DNA of 64,000 bases from Aurifilum marmelostoma (Eukaryota > Ascomycota > Sordariomycetes > Diaporthales > Cryphonectriaceae), in assembly GCA_027559495.1 (NCBI GenBank), contig JAMXSV010000015.1, positions 62,001 to 126,000 on the forward strand. Direction: 5' to 3'. Position 1 is the first letter of the stretch; each line of letters begins with the position of its first letter. The notes beneath the pieces are model-generated. The model worked only from the letters and a program-made list of their open reading frames with translations, made no database searches and was not told the origin of the DNA. A program made the translations under genes and the position numbers. This document shows, one piece after another, positions 44,591 to 56,660 of the stretch.

Positions 44591-46102
44591 ATGGCTTCGC
44601 AAGCCAGTCCAGCCGCTGCCTCGGCAGCCGACGCTGCGCAGAAGAAACGGATCCACAGCCTCATTGTCGACACAGGTCCCCTGATTAAGAACGAGCCAGC
44701 CTTATCAACCCTTCTCTCTCAGGCAGAAGAACTGTACACAATCCCCTCTGTTCTTGCTGAGATAAAGGTAAGTCCTTTGAAGCCCAAGTCCTGTATCAGC
44801 TGTTATTGTCGCTGATTGTTGACCCCTTCCACCCACTGCAGGACGAGGCCACACGCTCCCGGGTACAGACGACCCTCCTGCCCTTCCTCAAGCTCCGAAG
44901 CCCCCGGCCAGAATCGATCAAATTCATCACCGACTTCTCGAGGCGTACCGGTGATCTCGAGGTCCTCAGCAAGCCGGATATACACCTTTTGGCATTATGC
45001 TATGAGCTTGAGCTCGAGCGAAATGGGGGGGACTGGAGGATAAGAAAGGAGCCGGGACAGAAGAGTCTGAATGGCAGGCCCCCTGCCGCCAGTGATGACA
45101 GCACACCAAAATCGGACGCCAAGGAAGAGAAAGAGAACGAGGCAGTTGAGGTCAAAAATGAACGCCAAGACCCTACATCCGGGACGACGCCTCCCGTCGA
45201 GGACGCCAACATAGACACCGATGCGTCAAAGGAAGGCCAAACGGCTTCGGCGGCCGAAGCAGGGGATGGTACCGTGGAATCAAAGCTCGAGCGCCTCGAT
45301 TTGGAGCCGGACCCAGAGCAACACCAGCAAGAGAACGATGGCGAAGATGGTGCTGCTGAGGCGGCTCCTGCTGATGACGAAGACGACGATAGCGATGGAT
45401 GGATCACACCGTTGAATCTTAAGAAACACCAAGCCAGAGACGCTCAGGTGGAAGCCCCTTCGGAGGCCATACAGGAGACGCTGCAGGCAGCCCTACTCAC
45501 CTCTGACTTCGCCATGCAGAACGTGGCCCTGCGGATAAATCTCAAGTACGTGCTATGCACTGATGATGTACCCCTATATCACGGCTGCTTGCTTTAATGC
45601 TGACCCATCACGTAGTCTCGTCTCGCCCTCCAATCTCTCGCGCATAAAACAACTAAAAACATGGGTGCTGAGGTGCTACGGCTGCTTCCACTGGACGAGG
45701 CAGATGGACAGGCAGTTCTGCCCCAAGTGCGGGCAGGCCACGATGACGCGGACCAGCTGCTCGACCGACTCATCAGGCAACATGCGGCTGCACCTCAAAA
45801 AGAATTTCCAATACAACAAGCGCGGCAATGTCTACAGCATCCCAAAGCCTGTCCACGGCAGCGCCAACGGCAAGCAGGCTAACGTGCAGGGTGGGGGCAA
45901 AAACCACTGGGGCGCGGACCTGATCTTGGCGGAGGACCAGAAGGAGTACGTGCGCAAGGCAGCCTCGGACCGCAGGTCACGGCAGCGTGACCTGATGGAC
46001 GAGGACTACCTTCCCAATCTTGTCAGCGGGGAGAGGACAGGTGGGCATGGACGGATCAGAGTAGGGGCTGGCCGAAACGTGAATGCGAAGAAGAGACGGT
46101 AG
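44591..46102 (+). CDS. NOB1: NOB1, 20S pre-rRNA D-site endonuclease
   Basis: Nob1 cleaves site D at the 3' end of 18S rRNA in cytoplasmic pre-40S particles. Exons are 44591-44767, 44842-45545 and 45616-46102 (introns 74 and 70 nt), giving 455 aa. The PIN domain shows its acidic residues: Asp27 in 'SLIVDTGPLIKN', Glu57 in 'SVLAEIK', and Asp97/Asp105 in 'RTGDLEVLSKPDIHLL'. A long acidic, low-complexity insert (about 120-250) follows. Next is 'DDDSDGWITPLNLKK', a family hallmark, then the zinc ribbon with Cys314-x2-Cys317 and Cys329-x2-Cys332 ('LRCYGC', 'FCPKCG'). A basic C-terminal tail ends the protein. The start at 44591 matches the usual short N-terminus; an in-frame ATG at 44522 would add 23 residues. 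Confidence 0.95.
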
Positions 46103-46796
46103 GGAAAGACATAAGGAGTTGCTTTCAGCAATCTATTCCAAATTTCCAGGGTCCTCCCAAGTTTCTCTGTGTTCATACCACATATCATAACTTCCCGTGT
46201 AGTAGAATCCTTGGAATCAGTTGGGTAGACGAATAGATAGGCTTTCACGAGAAACTAAGCATAGCGCTCAGATGATGAAAATAATGCTGGTTCATGACGA
46301 TTTTCTTTGTCTTCTCTGCATCGTTGACGAGAAATCAAATAAGAGCTTTTCCTGGTCCCTAAGCCAGCCACCAACGCCGTCAAACTCCACATCCAACAAG
46401 TTATTGGTGAATTATGCCGTAGACTGAAGCTCTGGGCTAGGCCTCCCATCATCCCCCTCGGCTTCAAACATCATGTAGCCTGGCAAAGTGCCTCCCTCCT
46501 TCTCTATAGTCCGGCAAGGCAATGAACCGGTAGTCTCAATTGAATATCAGAGCTTTTCCTCTCATTGATTGCATCTCCTGTCTGTCAGCCTAGCTCTTGC
46601 GCCATGCCGTGGCCCGACAGACAATTCCTGGTCCTCGTCCACGTCCTCACGATGCCGGTCGCAATCTCGTTATAGTGTACCCGTCCGCCTGGATGAGGTT
46701 GTCTAGCCGTGCGTTTCAGGTCATGGTAGGCATCGTGTTTGTAGCCATTGATCTGTCGGGGCTTTCAAAATCAAAGCATACACCTCTAAGCGACGG
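46103..46796. other. Intergenic, convergent 3' flanks of NOB1 and NOP10
   Basis: This 694 bp stretch separates two convergent ribosome-biogenesis genes. No coding or RNA feature is seen. Confidence 0.45.
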
Positions 46797-47048
46797 CTAT
46801 TGTATCAGAACTGACGGTTAGCGGATGCCAGCTGAAGGAGAGCGCAGAGTTTGTACGGGTATGCACCACGCACCTTTTCCCGAGGGGAGCTTGTTGAACC
46901 TCTTCCTGAGAAGAACTCTGTGCTTGGACCACTTGTCGTCAGGCGAGAAGCGGGCGGGGTGCGCCGACTTTGTGACCTTGCCCTCGAGGACCTTCTTAAG
47001 GGTGTAAACCCGCTTGCCCGAGCTGTCGACGTTGCACATGAGATGCAT
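46797..47048 (-). CDS. NOP10: NOP10, H/ACA snoRNP protein
   Basis: Nop10 is a small core protein of H/ACA snoRNPs, which guide rRNA pseudouridylation and processing with Cbf5, Gar1 and Nhp2. Exon 1 is 47048-46874. A 63-nt intron at 46873-46811 (gtgcgt ... gctaac ... gtcag) follows. The terminal exon is only 14 nt, 46810-46797, and adds Leu-Ile-Gln and the stop after a split Val. The product is 62 aa, the normal family size. The family core is obvious: 'MHLM' start, 'GKRVYTLKK', 'TKSAHPARFSPDDKWS' and 'HRV..RKRF'. Without splicing the frame would read to 46818, giving 76 aa with an unusual tail. The branch-site match and the resulting normal length favour splicing. The initiator context is gccaagATG. 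Confidence 0.92.
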
Positions 47049-47851
47049 CTTGGCGATGTAATTGCAATGTGGGATCTTTGAACGATTCGATTCCTGTGGT
47101 GGAATACACTGAGGGGTGTGGTGCGGTGTGGTTGTGATTGTGTATTTTTTGGCCTCGCTTTCTGTTCTTGGATGGTATGTTCGCGTACGCAAAATACGGA
47201 GGAGATATTGCCGGCCGTAAATTTTTTCTCGCCTGGCTGCACTGGGGAGCAGAGTTCGAGGGAGGCAGTAGGCTACGGGTACAGTACAGGGGCGCCAAGA
47301 GAAGCTTAGCGTTGCGTTTGCCGATACTGCCAATCAGCAACTAGTTTGCAACGAAAAAGAGCGGGGCGTCAAACCGAATCGGCCGTTCAAGTTCAACACG
47401 CCCAGCCCTCTCAATGGCTTCACAAGCTCGCAACTCTGCAAAGCCTGTGTGACCAGATCGTTTCACAGCGAGGTTTCTGACCTCGTACGCAGCTGTTTTG
47501 CTCCGGTCGCAGGCGATGTATGGTTATGTACAACGATCTGCGCCTGTTAACATGGAACACCGACAACCTGACGCCACCAACCTCTCCCCGGGGTTCACGC
47601 ATTCAAGGAGTCGGCCACCAGCCTTCTACCGTTGTGTTCTAGCTGAGTGATCCGCATGGCTACATTCTGGATCCTCGCAAAGACCGCGGTAGCACATTTC
47701 AACAGCCAGCCAAATCTTGCTTGGGTCTATATGCAACGCATTGCTATGCACAAATGCGATCTTGTGATTGTGGGTATCTCGCAGAACTGACTCCTCCCTA
47801 AAAACAGATGTCTTGTCAAAGAAAAATATTCAGACTCCAGCTTCATCTTCC
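47049..47851. other. Intergenic, NOP10 promoter and 3' flank of the arylsulfotransferase-fold gene
   Basis: This 803 bp stretch holds the NOP10 leader, which is GT-rich on the plus strand at 47109-47150. Nothing else is evident. Confidence 0.45.
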
Positions 47852-49916
47852 TCAGTCCGAACCCGAAGAGTCGCTATCATGTAATGCGTCATGTTCTTCC
47901 TTGGTGCGTGAGCCGACCAGGGGCGAATAGTCCTGCCATGGCTCATGGGCCATATCAGCACTCATGAAGTCCAGTACAGCGACTGACTGCATGTCCATAT
48001 CCGACCCATCATCCTCATCAAAATCGTCCGCATCCAGCGCATCATACTCTCTGTATCTCTGACATAGAGCCCTCCCTCCTATCAATACCAAACAAAGGCC
48101 GATGGCCACACCACCACCCACCAGAGACCACGTCACGATGGGCGACGTCTTCGACTCTCCCTCCTCCTTCCACTGGCCATCATCCAAGACGAATGGGAGA
48201 ATGGTGACGTTCCCACCGCCGAAGTTCAGGATCTCCGTAGAGCCGAGAACACTCCCCTGCGCATCCACCGCCTCGGCCCAGAGATACTGCAGTCTCGTCC
48301 TATTGACGGTCATCCTCGTCTCGAAGCCCGTCCGCCGCGAGGTTGCCAAGATCTCAAGGCTCTGTTCACCCTTTCTTGCGCTGAGGTCGTCCCCGCCCAC
48401 CAAACCCTTGACGGTCCAGTTCCGCACCTCGGTAGCGCCGTTCCAGCTGACGTACACTTCTAGGTCGCCGTCCACGCCCAACTCGCCCTCCCGCACCGCC
48501 ACAGACGGAGCCCACCACGGCTTGCCCACCCAGTCCTGTTTGTACGCGCGGTAGTTGTCTAGCGCGTCTGGGACCTTTTCGCTGTGCCAGGGAGAGAACT
48601 GCACGTCCATGACCGCCTCGCCCGTCGTGGCGTCGTGCTCAGTAAACGTAGGGCATCTTCCCCAACCGATAAAGACACGGTCAAAGGTACCATCGTCGGC
48701 TACGGAGAGTGGCTGGACACTTCCCTGGCTCTGGGCCTGCAGCTGTGACGGGTGAAGCCACTCTCGCAGGATCTGGGCGGTTGGGGGCGACACGGTGTCA
48801 TTGATGCGGATGTGGAGGCCACGCGAGCACTGCCCGGGCTTGCACTCGCCGTGCGTTGTCACCTTGTGGTGGTTGTCGAAGAAGGTCATCTCGGTCTCGT
48901 TGGTGTTAGGCACCCAGCGAGCGTGATGCTGCCAGCCCATCGTGAGGAGCGGTGCGAGGGGCTCATAGCCGTTCGGAGACGGGAGCTCCTTGAAGGTGTT
49001 GCGCTTCCCGCCCAAGGTCCACATGATAGCGCCAGTCTTGCCGTTGATGAGATATATCGAGTGGATATGTCGGATCGAGATCAAGTAGTTCCCATCTTGG
49101 GTCTACGTTTTCATAACCGGGTCAGCCTGAAAGAGATTTTCCATGGGGCGGCTGTCAGGATTAATATCTTACCTTCTGGATGCTGTTCATATGATAGGTG
49201 TCCCAGTCGTGGGCGACCCTCTCGAAAGAGTCCATGGGATCGATGTGATCCATGAGCCGCCAGCTGAAGAGGACCTCGTTCGTCTCCAGGTCCACCTCCT
49301 GAAAGACCTCATCCAGCATCCAAAACTTCTTGCTGTACCTCCACCCCGTCCATCTTGACGTGTCGACCTTCCTGTGGTCGACAGCAAGAATCAGGGCCGT
49401 GCCGTTCCCGGTGAAGGCGAACTCATGGAGGTCTCCGCGCACGGGCAGACCCTTGGCCTGAATTTTATACGCCAGGCGGTAATTCTCATCGTATGCCAGC
49501 CCGTACCCGTCACTTATTCCATCGCCCCGGCTTCCCTCCCAGAAAGTCAGGTACTTCTTGCCCAGATTCTCCTGGACGCGCACCCCAAAGACGTTCTCAA
49601 AGGACCGGTTCATGTACACCGTGGTGAGATCGTTGGCGTCGATGATGAGGGGCGACGAGAGGGATGATCCATTTTGTCCATCGTTGCGGATGAAAATGTG
49701 CGACCCCTCCTTCGAGATGGCGCTCTCATTCCAGACATTGACCTGCAGCACAGGCGAGTGCTCCGGGCTGGAGTAGAAGCTATGGTATGGACGGTGACCT
49801 AGTTCCCCCTCGTTGTATGCATCGTAGTCTGTCGATATGAACTCTCCCAATATTATGTGAGCAAAGGCCAAAAGGAGAAGAACGGGGGACATGGATGTGG
49901 AACTGCTGAGCATCAT
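47852..49916 (-). CDS. Membrane-anchored arylsulfotransferase-fold (ASST) protein
   Basis: Exon 1 is 49916-49173, the 70-nt intron 49172-49103 (gtaaga...cgtag) and exon 2 49102-47852, giving 664 aa. The N-terminus carries a signal peptide ending near 'LLLLAFAHIILG'. The body matches the fungal arylsulfotransferase family (Arylsulfotran_2-type beta-propeller): 'GDLHEFAFTGNGTALIL', 'DEVFQEVDLETNEVLFSW', 'DWDTYHMNSIQKTQDGNYLISIRHIHSIYLIN', 'GAIMWTLGG' and 'WQHHARWVPN'. A TM helix near the C-terminus ('VTWSLVGGGVAIGLCLVLIG') precedes an acidic cytoplasmic tail. It is probably a type I surface or vacuolar membrane protein. In bacteria ASST moves sulfate between phenols. Whether fungal members do this is not established, so I name the fold rather than the reaction. 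Confidence 0.85.
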
Positions 49917-52900
49917 CGTTCTGGCCAGGTAGGGTACCGCAGTACCAATCGTCCGAGAGAAAAGTCATTCACGTCAAGCATCATCGCCGTGACGGGCCAA
50001 GAAATGAAAGGAAAGATGTTCTTTTTGTTGTTCCTCATGAGGGGCGGCCATTGGGGAACCGGGAAAGGGGGCAGTACGGCCTCGCCACGCGTTAAATGGG
50101 GCTCTAGGTGCCGATCTAGACAGGGCTCGCAGAGGGGATCTGGAGATCCGTTTTTTAGACCACGGTCCATATCGCTTGATATTACCGAAACGCCAGGAAC
50201 ACAAGTTGGACCGGGCGGTCTTTGGCAAGTCAGTCGACACGAGGCATGTCCATTCGATACAAGTGGCACGCGTTTAATATTCGCACAGTAGAGGACTTCG
50301 GGCGCAAATCTACGTTCAAGGACCAGAAGAGTGGCTGTCATGGGTTCTGTTCCTGAGCTCTATAGTGACAAGCGCAATCGACTCTTGAAGTACCAACTTT
50401 TTTTCAATCTTTCTGTCGTTTTCTAGTTCCGCAATCGTTGCTCATGTCGTCTCGGCTTGGACCGAGAACCCCTGTCTCAGGGGCCCGGCTGACGAATGAC
50501 ACTATTTTTCGTCTCTCGGGCCCATATATGGCTTCGTAACTCTTGCGGGTCTCGACCCACTTCTCTCCTTAAGTCGTGGGATATTTCGAAGAGAATTAAG
50601 CTCGTTTAATACCACGAGCTACCTCTGGGCTTCAATCTCGTGCTAAAAGGATAGCGGTGCGTCGGAGGCTGCATATTTGTTTATCGTCGGACCATTTCTT
50701 CAATTGCGAAGACACCTGATACTGCATGTGGAATTTCCTCACAGTGGCTGTTTTAGTTGGTGTTGTAGGGCCACGTACATTCCTGAGGCAAAGTACGCAA
50801 CGGAATATCCTCATCATGCCGGCAACAAAGCAGTTAGACCCATTGATCATGGACCAATTATAGACCAGGAATGGATGTAACGGAAACCTACCGTGGATGC
50901 TGATGCCCCGGATTTTGTTACACCTCCCGTGCTCCTCGCCTCAAGTGTGGCTGGGTGTTGGAGCCACGACTTAGGTATTCACTCCATGTGGGGTAGAAAA
51001 GGGAGTCCTCCCGAAACGAACCCTGGCATGGATTTCTTTTTCAACACAGCCGTAGCAGGATCCTGGGCATTGTCGACTCGAGTTATTGCGCTCAGCCTGC
51101 TGCGTGCAGAGACGGGCTTAGGCTGCGGCTTGACGTCGGCGGGGTGGCAGGGGATAGGAATTAGAAAGGTTCCTTCGCACTGGCCCTTGTGAACTTCACG
51201 TGCTCAATGATCTGTTGCAAATTTCGTTGTAGGACATCCGCACCCGACGCGGCTGAACGGTAATTTTGAGGCGGCACTCGGTTGTGGGCCTCGTCAGTGA
51301 TGGAGAATCAGACCTTAACACAGATCGTCGTCAGATGCCGCGTGTCGCCAGGAGACGTGGTGCCCGACCCCATAGCCGCGGGGCGGAGTATGAACCACGC
51401 CTCTCAGCAGAGCTCGGAGAACATTAACAAGAAGTGAAGTCGAAAGGTGTTGGCTGTATACAGAGAGAAGCATTTCGGGTGATTGGATCGCGGACGATCT
51501 GAAGTGTCAGCCCCCCAGTCTGTGGTTACAGGACTATCCGAGACCAGCTTAATGATTCGCAAGGAAGTGAGGTTGGAGAAGCTGCAATGCGGACATGACT
51601 TTTGGTCAGTATCCGCTCCCTTGAGACAAACTGGCCTGCTCTTGTGGAGATGTCGCTGCCGCTCCAAGCTGCTTCGCTGTTGATGAGCACCGCTCTATTG
51701 ACTTTTGATGAGGCAAAACTGTGCTCACTCTCAGGAGGAGTGCGAATTGATGGCCCGAATGAAGGAGTGCATAAAAAGTCTCTCTGAAGGGCGTAAACAA
51801 GTCTTGATCTCTTGTAGACGAGTATTGACTCATGTAATTCCGTGTGCGTCGCCAGCTGCGCTATCACGAATGTCTGCAGGTGGATGATGATGACTATTAC
51901 GGAGTGCTATTCTTCCCGACATAATTTTTACTCTGATCACAATCTCAAATTCTTACACCCAACAATTCCAGCAGATCGACAATATAATCACAGCAGCTAT
52001 TGGTCCAAATTTGACATGACCGCTCAATACGTGCTCCAATATCGATACACCAGGAGAAATTGACGGTCTGATTGCTTTGATAGTTGCATGAAGTTTGCAC
52101 CAGGCCCTGTGGCTTTCCACAAGTCTTGGGCTGATTCGCAAACAAGACAATATCATGTGAATGTCCGTAATGCTGTCTTGGAAACATAATAAATTATTTT
52201 TCTCTCTATATCATAATGTCTCCGCCTCTCCAACCTCATAAGGCTGGATTAGCTTCATCTTTCTGGTCAGCGTGACTGCTTGTATTTTTATTCCAGCAGC
52301 ACCTAGAAAACAAAGAAACTCTCCTCCCAGCTCTTGTTCTGTAGCATAGCACTATTCAATAGCTTAATCTATCCTCAACCCTTCAATCTTGGTACAGATC
52401 TCGCTTTAGGAGATTAAATTTCCATCGACATAGACGTTCGTCTCACCAGCGGTCATCCCGGAAACCTCCATGATACCAGCATCCCCTTCTCCAATAAATA
52501 TGGCTCCCAATGGGCTGGTCACCACTTTCGGAGTCATACCCAGGTTTTATTTGAGCAATGATTTGGATCTTATCTGCACTCTCGTGGCAGGTGACGCATC
52601 AGCGTCTGACCAATCAAGAGGAGCACGTTCTGAAGTTCTGGGTAGGTCATTCTTGAGGTCTGGAACGCGCGGAAAGACTTTCATGTTCTTCAAGTCACCG
52701 CTCTTGACTGAAGCCAAGAAGTCGGTCCATATTGGTCCAACGAGGGCGTTGTTGTCTGCGGGCAAATGGGGCAGATGACGTGTGTAGCCAGCCGTGGACG
52801 TCCCAGCTACCACAAACCCCATACAACTATTCGTTTCCACGGTGAAGACTCCTCCGTACGGAGCGGTCGCGTTCGCCACACTCTTGTAGGGGTTCATACC

Positions 52901-54257
52901 GATGGTCTCTGTGTAGCCATTGGACCTGGATGTACGTTTTCTTCGATGTGGTGTTTGGCTTTGGATGAGCTGCAATTACTTCTTGTATCGAGCCCACTCG
53001 GCAGTGCTCGCTAAAGCCGTGAAGGGTTTGCTCTTCCGCATCTCGAGAGCACTATCTTCAACTCCGCGTATGTCAAGGTGACAGTGGGGAAAGAGAGTAC
53101 TGTGAGCGCCGGCTCAAAATCGCGTGGCTCAAAACCGCGAATAGGACGGCTTTTCCAGAAAGCATCCTGAATAAAGACATTTACTATACCGCAATCGTTT
53201 GTATGCAGATGTGTATTTGATTGAATGATAACTCGGAGACTGCAAAAGAACTTAGACATAGACTCAATTCTCTGAACGAAGTTTATGTGTTGAGACTAGG
53301 AGACACCTCGTATCATTTATTTATATCTTTTGCATTCGCACGAGATTTCTCTGCATCTCAAAAGACCGTCTATACCCTACCTGAGCCGCAGAGTCTCAGA
53401 AGTGTGTGCCAAAACACTAATTAGCACACAGCAGTTGATGCTCTATTCCAGCTCCCCGGGGCTCATTCGTGGCCGCGGACGCTGGCCCGGTTGGTCATCT
53501 TTGATTCAATTCTGAGCGCTATTGTATGACATCCAGCATTGCAGCATGCCTTATGCTACCATGTCGGAGGTGCATCAAGTGGAAAGATGGGATGTATTAA
53601 TCCGTCGGGTGGAGCGCCGATGCTGCTCTGTGAGGAGGATGAATTGACCAACATCGCGCTTACAGGTCGAGCTGCTTCGTGTATAGGAGCAGAGATAAGC
53701 CTCAGGCAACCTTATACGTTAATTAGATTTGGCAGTCATTGTGTGTGTATATCTATATATAATTAGACCTATTCCCCCAAAATCATTGATAGATATGGAA
53801 GACACCTTGGTTATATACGGGTATGACGCCTTGCCCAGGGTATGATCATGCCACCATCAATGATCGGATGCCCGGTCTCCTAGATTAGCACGATCTAATT
53901 CGAAACTTGACTTTGGATGGCAGTGGTTCAGTATAACATATCAGTCTGAAAAGCTAAGAGTCTACTTGGGTTTGGACATAAGTATGTCCTTAAGAGGCCT
54001 TCTAGGCAAACAATTACGTTTTGGCACGTAGAGAAGGGCCACGTTTTCAGACTAAGATATGATCAAAACGAGGGTATCAAAATTATGGGCTATCAAAGAT
54101 TGTGTTCGCGTAATGCACATAGAGGTATCCGACAATCTGTGGCCTACCCAGTTCAGGGCGAATGTTAAAACCCAATGACAGAATCATGAAAGACAGTGGG
54201 TGGACAAATGCCAGACTCGATAAGATAACCACATCCTAAACCTAAATGAGAGACATA
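49917..54257. other. Gene-poor region, 4.3 kb
   Basis: The left end holds the ASST-gene promoter. The rest lacks convincing long frames, apart from the coding relic described separately (about 52392-53259). Segments around 51.9-52.4 and 53.2-54.2 kb are A/T-richer than flanking genes. I saw no transposase or reverse-transcriptase motif. Confidence 0.45.
52392..53259 (-). pseudogene. Decayed or unusually spliced coding relic, unrecognised
   Basis: On the minus strand several short frames read like real protein but sit in different phases. One piece is 'VLSFPTVTLTYAELK' (about 53105-53050). Another is 'KSKPFTALASTAEWARYKK' (about 53040-52980). A third is a ~110-residue stretch ending at 52547 with 'TETIGMNPYKSVANATAPYG' and 'LVGPIWTDFLASVKSG'. 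A last piece is 'GAIFIGEGDAGIMEVSGMTA', ending at a stop near 52412. A possible intron (gtgcag...gaaag) could join the last two, but the first joins would need frameshifts or poor splice sites. I do not recognise the family. It is either a pseudogene or a gene whose introns I cannot place. Confidence 0.4.
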
Positions 54258-55463
54258 TTATTTGACCTTCTGCTGAATTTGGCGAACTGACATCTCCAGG
54301 CCCTGCTTCCCTCCAGCCGCGATCTGAGCCTTGGCTGTGGTGCGGACCCAAGACTTGAAGTTCTCCCAGGCCCGCACAAGCCAGTTCAGCAGGGCACCAA
54401 AGGCAGCTCTGAACCAGGACCAGACAGTGTCCCACGGGACAAAGTAGATAGCTACCGCGACGCCGACACCAGCCAGGGCCACCTGACCGGGGCCAGAGAC
54501 ACACAGGAGCCCGGCACCGACCTTGATCAGGCCGTCGACGCCGACCTCGGTCATCTTGGTGGCGGCCTGGACCACAATGCCGTTGGCGTAGCACTCAACG
54601 ACCTGGGTGACGCTGGCAGAACCGGCTGCGACGTCGAGAAGCTTGTTGACGGGGCCCTTCCACTTGTCCCACTGGGGGGAGTCCTGGTACTTGGCCTCGC
54701 ACATGTCTCTGAAGTGCTTGGTGACCTCTTCACGCTGCTTCTTGGAGATGCTGCCCAGGGCCTCGCGCGCCGTCCAGGGGATACCCATGGCAAGCTGGAT
54801 GACCACGCCCGGGCTGAGGATCAGGTTGTGCTCCCCTACGCGCTTCGTCTGCCACTCGTCAAGCCTGACACCGCAGAAGGTTGAGCTTCCGTTGAGGATC
54901 AACTTATCATTGGGGCTCAGCATTTCCACGTCACCGTTGCGCTGGGAATTATCGCTGCCCATCTGGTGCCCGCACCGGATGATATAGAGATTGTCGATAC
55001 CCGAGGGCACGTCGAACTTGAGCTCGGGGAGGTCGACCTGGCGACTGATGAGAAGGAAGAGCTCCTTTACATTCCCGTCGCTGGCGGTACTGTTGATCTC
55101 GCGCTGAAGGTTCTGCGGAGTCGTGATGCACAGTGTCGACTTGGCTGTCGTTGTTCATAGTGTAAGTAATGAGCCAAGACCATTTGTCGTGAAAATCACA
55201 CCACCGTCAAGCCGGTCTTTGGCTGGAGAGATCAGACTTCATCACTTACCAGACCTCTTCATCTTCCACCACTTGGGCTTGGCCTTCTCCTTGAGCTCCG
55301 ACACGACCTCCTTACGGACGACGGGGACCAGCACAGCCCCGTCATGAGCGTTCCACCGCTTGATGTCGGTATAGACCTGCTCACACTCGCGCTGGTTCAG
55401 GCTCTTCTTGTCATCCCGCTCCCGACTCCTCACAGAAGGGATCTTGACAAGGTCTCTCGCCAT
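54258..55463 (-). CDS. Unrecognised protein with C-terminal hydrophobic hairpin
   Basis: Exon 1 is 55463-55250, the intron 55249-55145 (gtaagt...cgacag) and exon 2 55144-54258, giving 366 aa. I do not recognise a family. The first ~75 residues are basic and charged. Residues about 75-185 look like a compact beta-rich domain ('TLCITTPQNLQREI', 'VKELFLLISRQ', 'GIDNLYIIRCGHQM', 'DKLILNGSSTFCGVRLDEW'). A helical part follows (about 190-270). Residues about 277-306 are Gly/Ala/Val-rich and strongly hydrophobic ('LIKVGAGLLCVSGPGQVALA', then 'GVGVAVAIYF'). Next comes a Trp-rich amphipathic stretch ('PWDTVWSWF', 'LLNWLVRAWENFKSWV') and a basic Lys/Gln tail. The end suggests membrane insertion. Splice sites and frame agreement make the gene itself credible. 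Confidence 0.72.
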
Positions 55464-56660
55464 GGTGATGCTGATGATATCACAGATATCAGAACGGTAT
55501 TGCCGCGTGAGATGTAGTAGCAGTGTTGTAGTTATAGTAGCGCAAGGAGTCAATTACACCAGCCAGTGGTGATTGCTGAAAAAGAATACAGGAGAAACAA
55601 AAAGCAAGCAAAGTGCAAAGGCAGGGTGATGAGTCAATGGTCAGTGATGTTCTGAAGAAGCGGGATCGGTAAACACAGGCGGCCACTCCTGGGAGAACTC
55701 GAGGGACCTCTTGTAGAAATACCTAAATCACTCACCCTTCTACTTTCCCAGAATGGACTGCACGAACCAATGCAGACGAGCGAGGATCGTACGGATGACC
55801 CGACGATGAACCGTGCATCAGCACTACATCGACCCAGGGCTGTCAAGCTCGCATGAAAAAGCATTGGCTTCACTGGCAGTGCAGAAGGCCTCAATCTGAT
55901 GACTCTTATTGGCCAGTGTTGGGTCCTGCGGGGCCAGCAAAGACACATCACCGCCACGGTGTCACTGCTCTGGTTGGCTGCCCGAGTAAGCCGTCCCCGC
56001 TGTCCGGGGTAATAAACTCACCGCATATCTACGAACCCCCTGAGCATCGACCCAGACGCGACCGCTGCACTGAACCCTTCTCCACGAGTGGGTGCGCGCG
56101 TAGGAACGATAGGGGCGTCTTGCGCGGTTGACATATGCACGTAGCAATGCATCGTGACCTCAGATGTGGACGAGCAGCAAGCACTCGGACATGGGGTTTA
56201 TTTTTCTTCTTTTCCTGGAATGTGTTCGTTCGACAGGCGAAGGGGATCGTCTCCTAGCGGCCAGATCGGGATCAAGAAAAAACAAGGTCAGGGGCACTAG
56301 GAGAGGAAGGATTATGTGGGCATTTTGTGCGTCTCTCATGTGCTGACCGGCTCGTTATCCTCAGAAAAAGGAGGGAATCGTGATACTTATCATTCATGGT
56401 TGCACCAGACCCACAGATGACGTCTTTGCAACCATCTCGACACTCATCAGGCGAGTAGGACCAAGGTCGGTTGAGAATGGAAGTCATTCCTGAATTGTGT
56501 GTGAAGTTTGAAAGAAACTCTCTCAGCAGTGACAACGATAATTATTACCTTCACACAAGCAACGAAACTCACCAATGATTGATTCGTGAGGCTGGCGCGA
56601 CAAATCTAGGCCGCAGCTCACGTCTTCCGGACAGCCCTCCTGCTATCCCTGCAATCAAAA
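55464..56660. promoter_or_regulatory. Divergent promoter region
   Basis: This 1.2 kb stretch separates two divergently transcribed genes, the unrecognised protein (-) and the Sfk1-like protein (+), and should hold both promoters. No coding frame is supported. Confidence 0.45.

Noticed and set aside
36334..47048. A secondary-metabolite gene cluster around the Pls-type synthetase
   Set aside because: Its neighbours are NOB1, NOP10 and a small Cys-rich gene; no tailoring enzyme, transporter or pathway regulator is adjacent.
50893..51192. 99-codon plus-strand ORF
   Set aside because: No domain, no good start context, and it lies in a gene-poor region with no splice structure.
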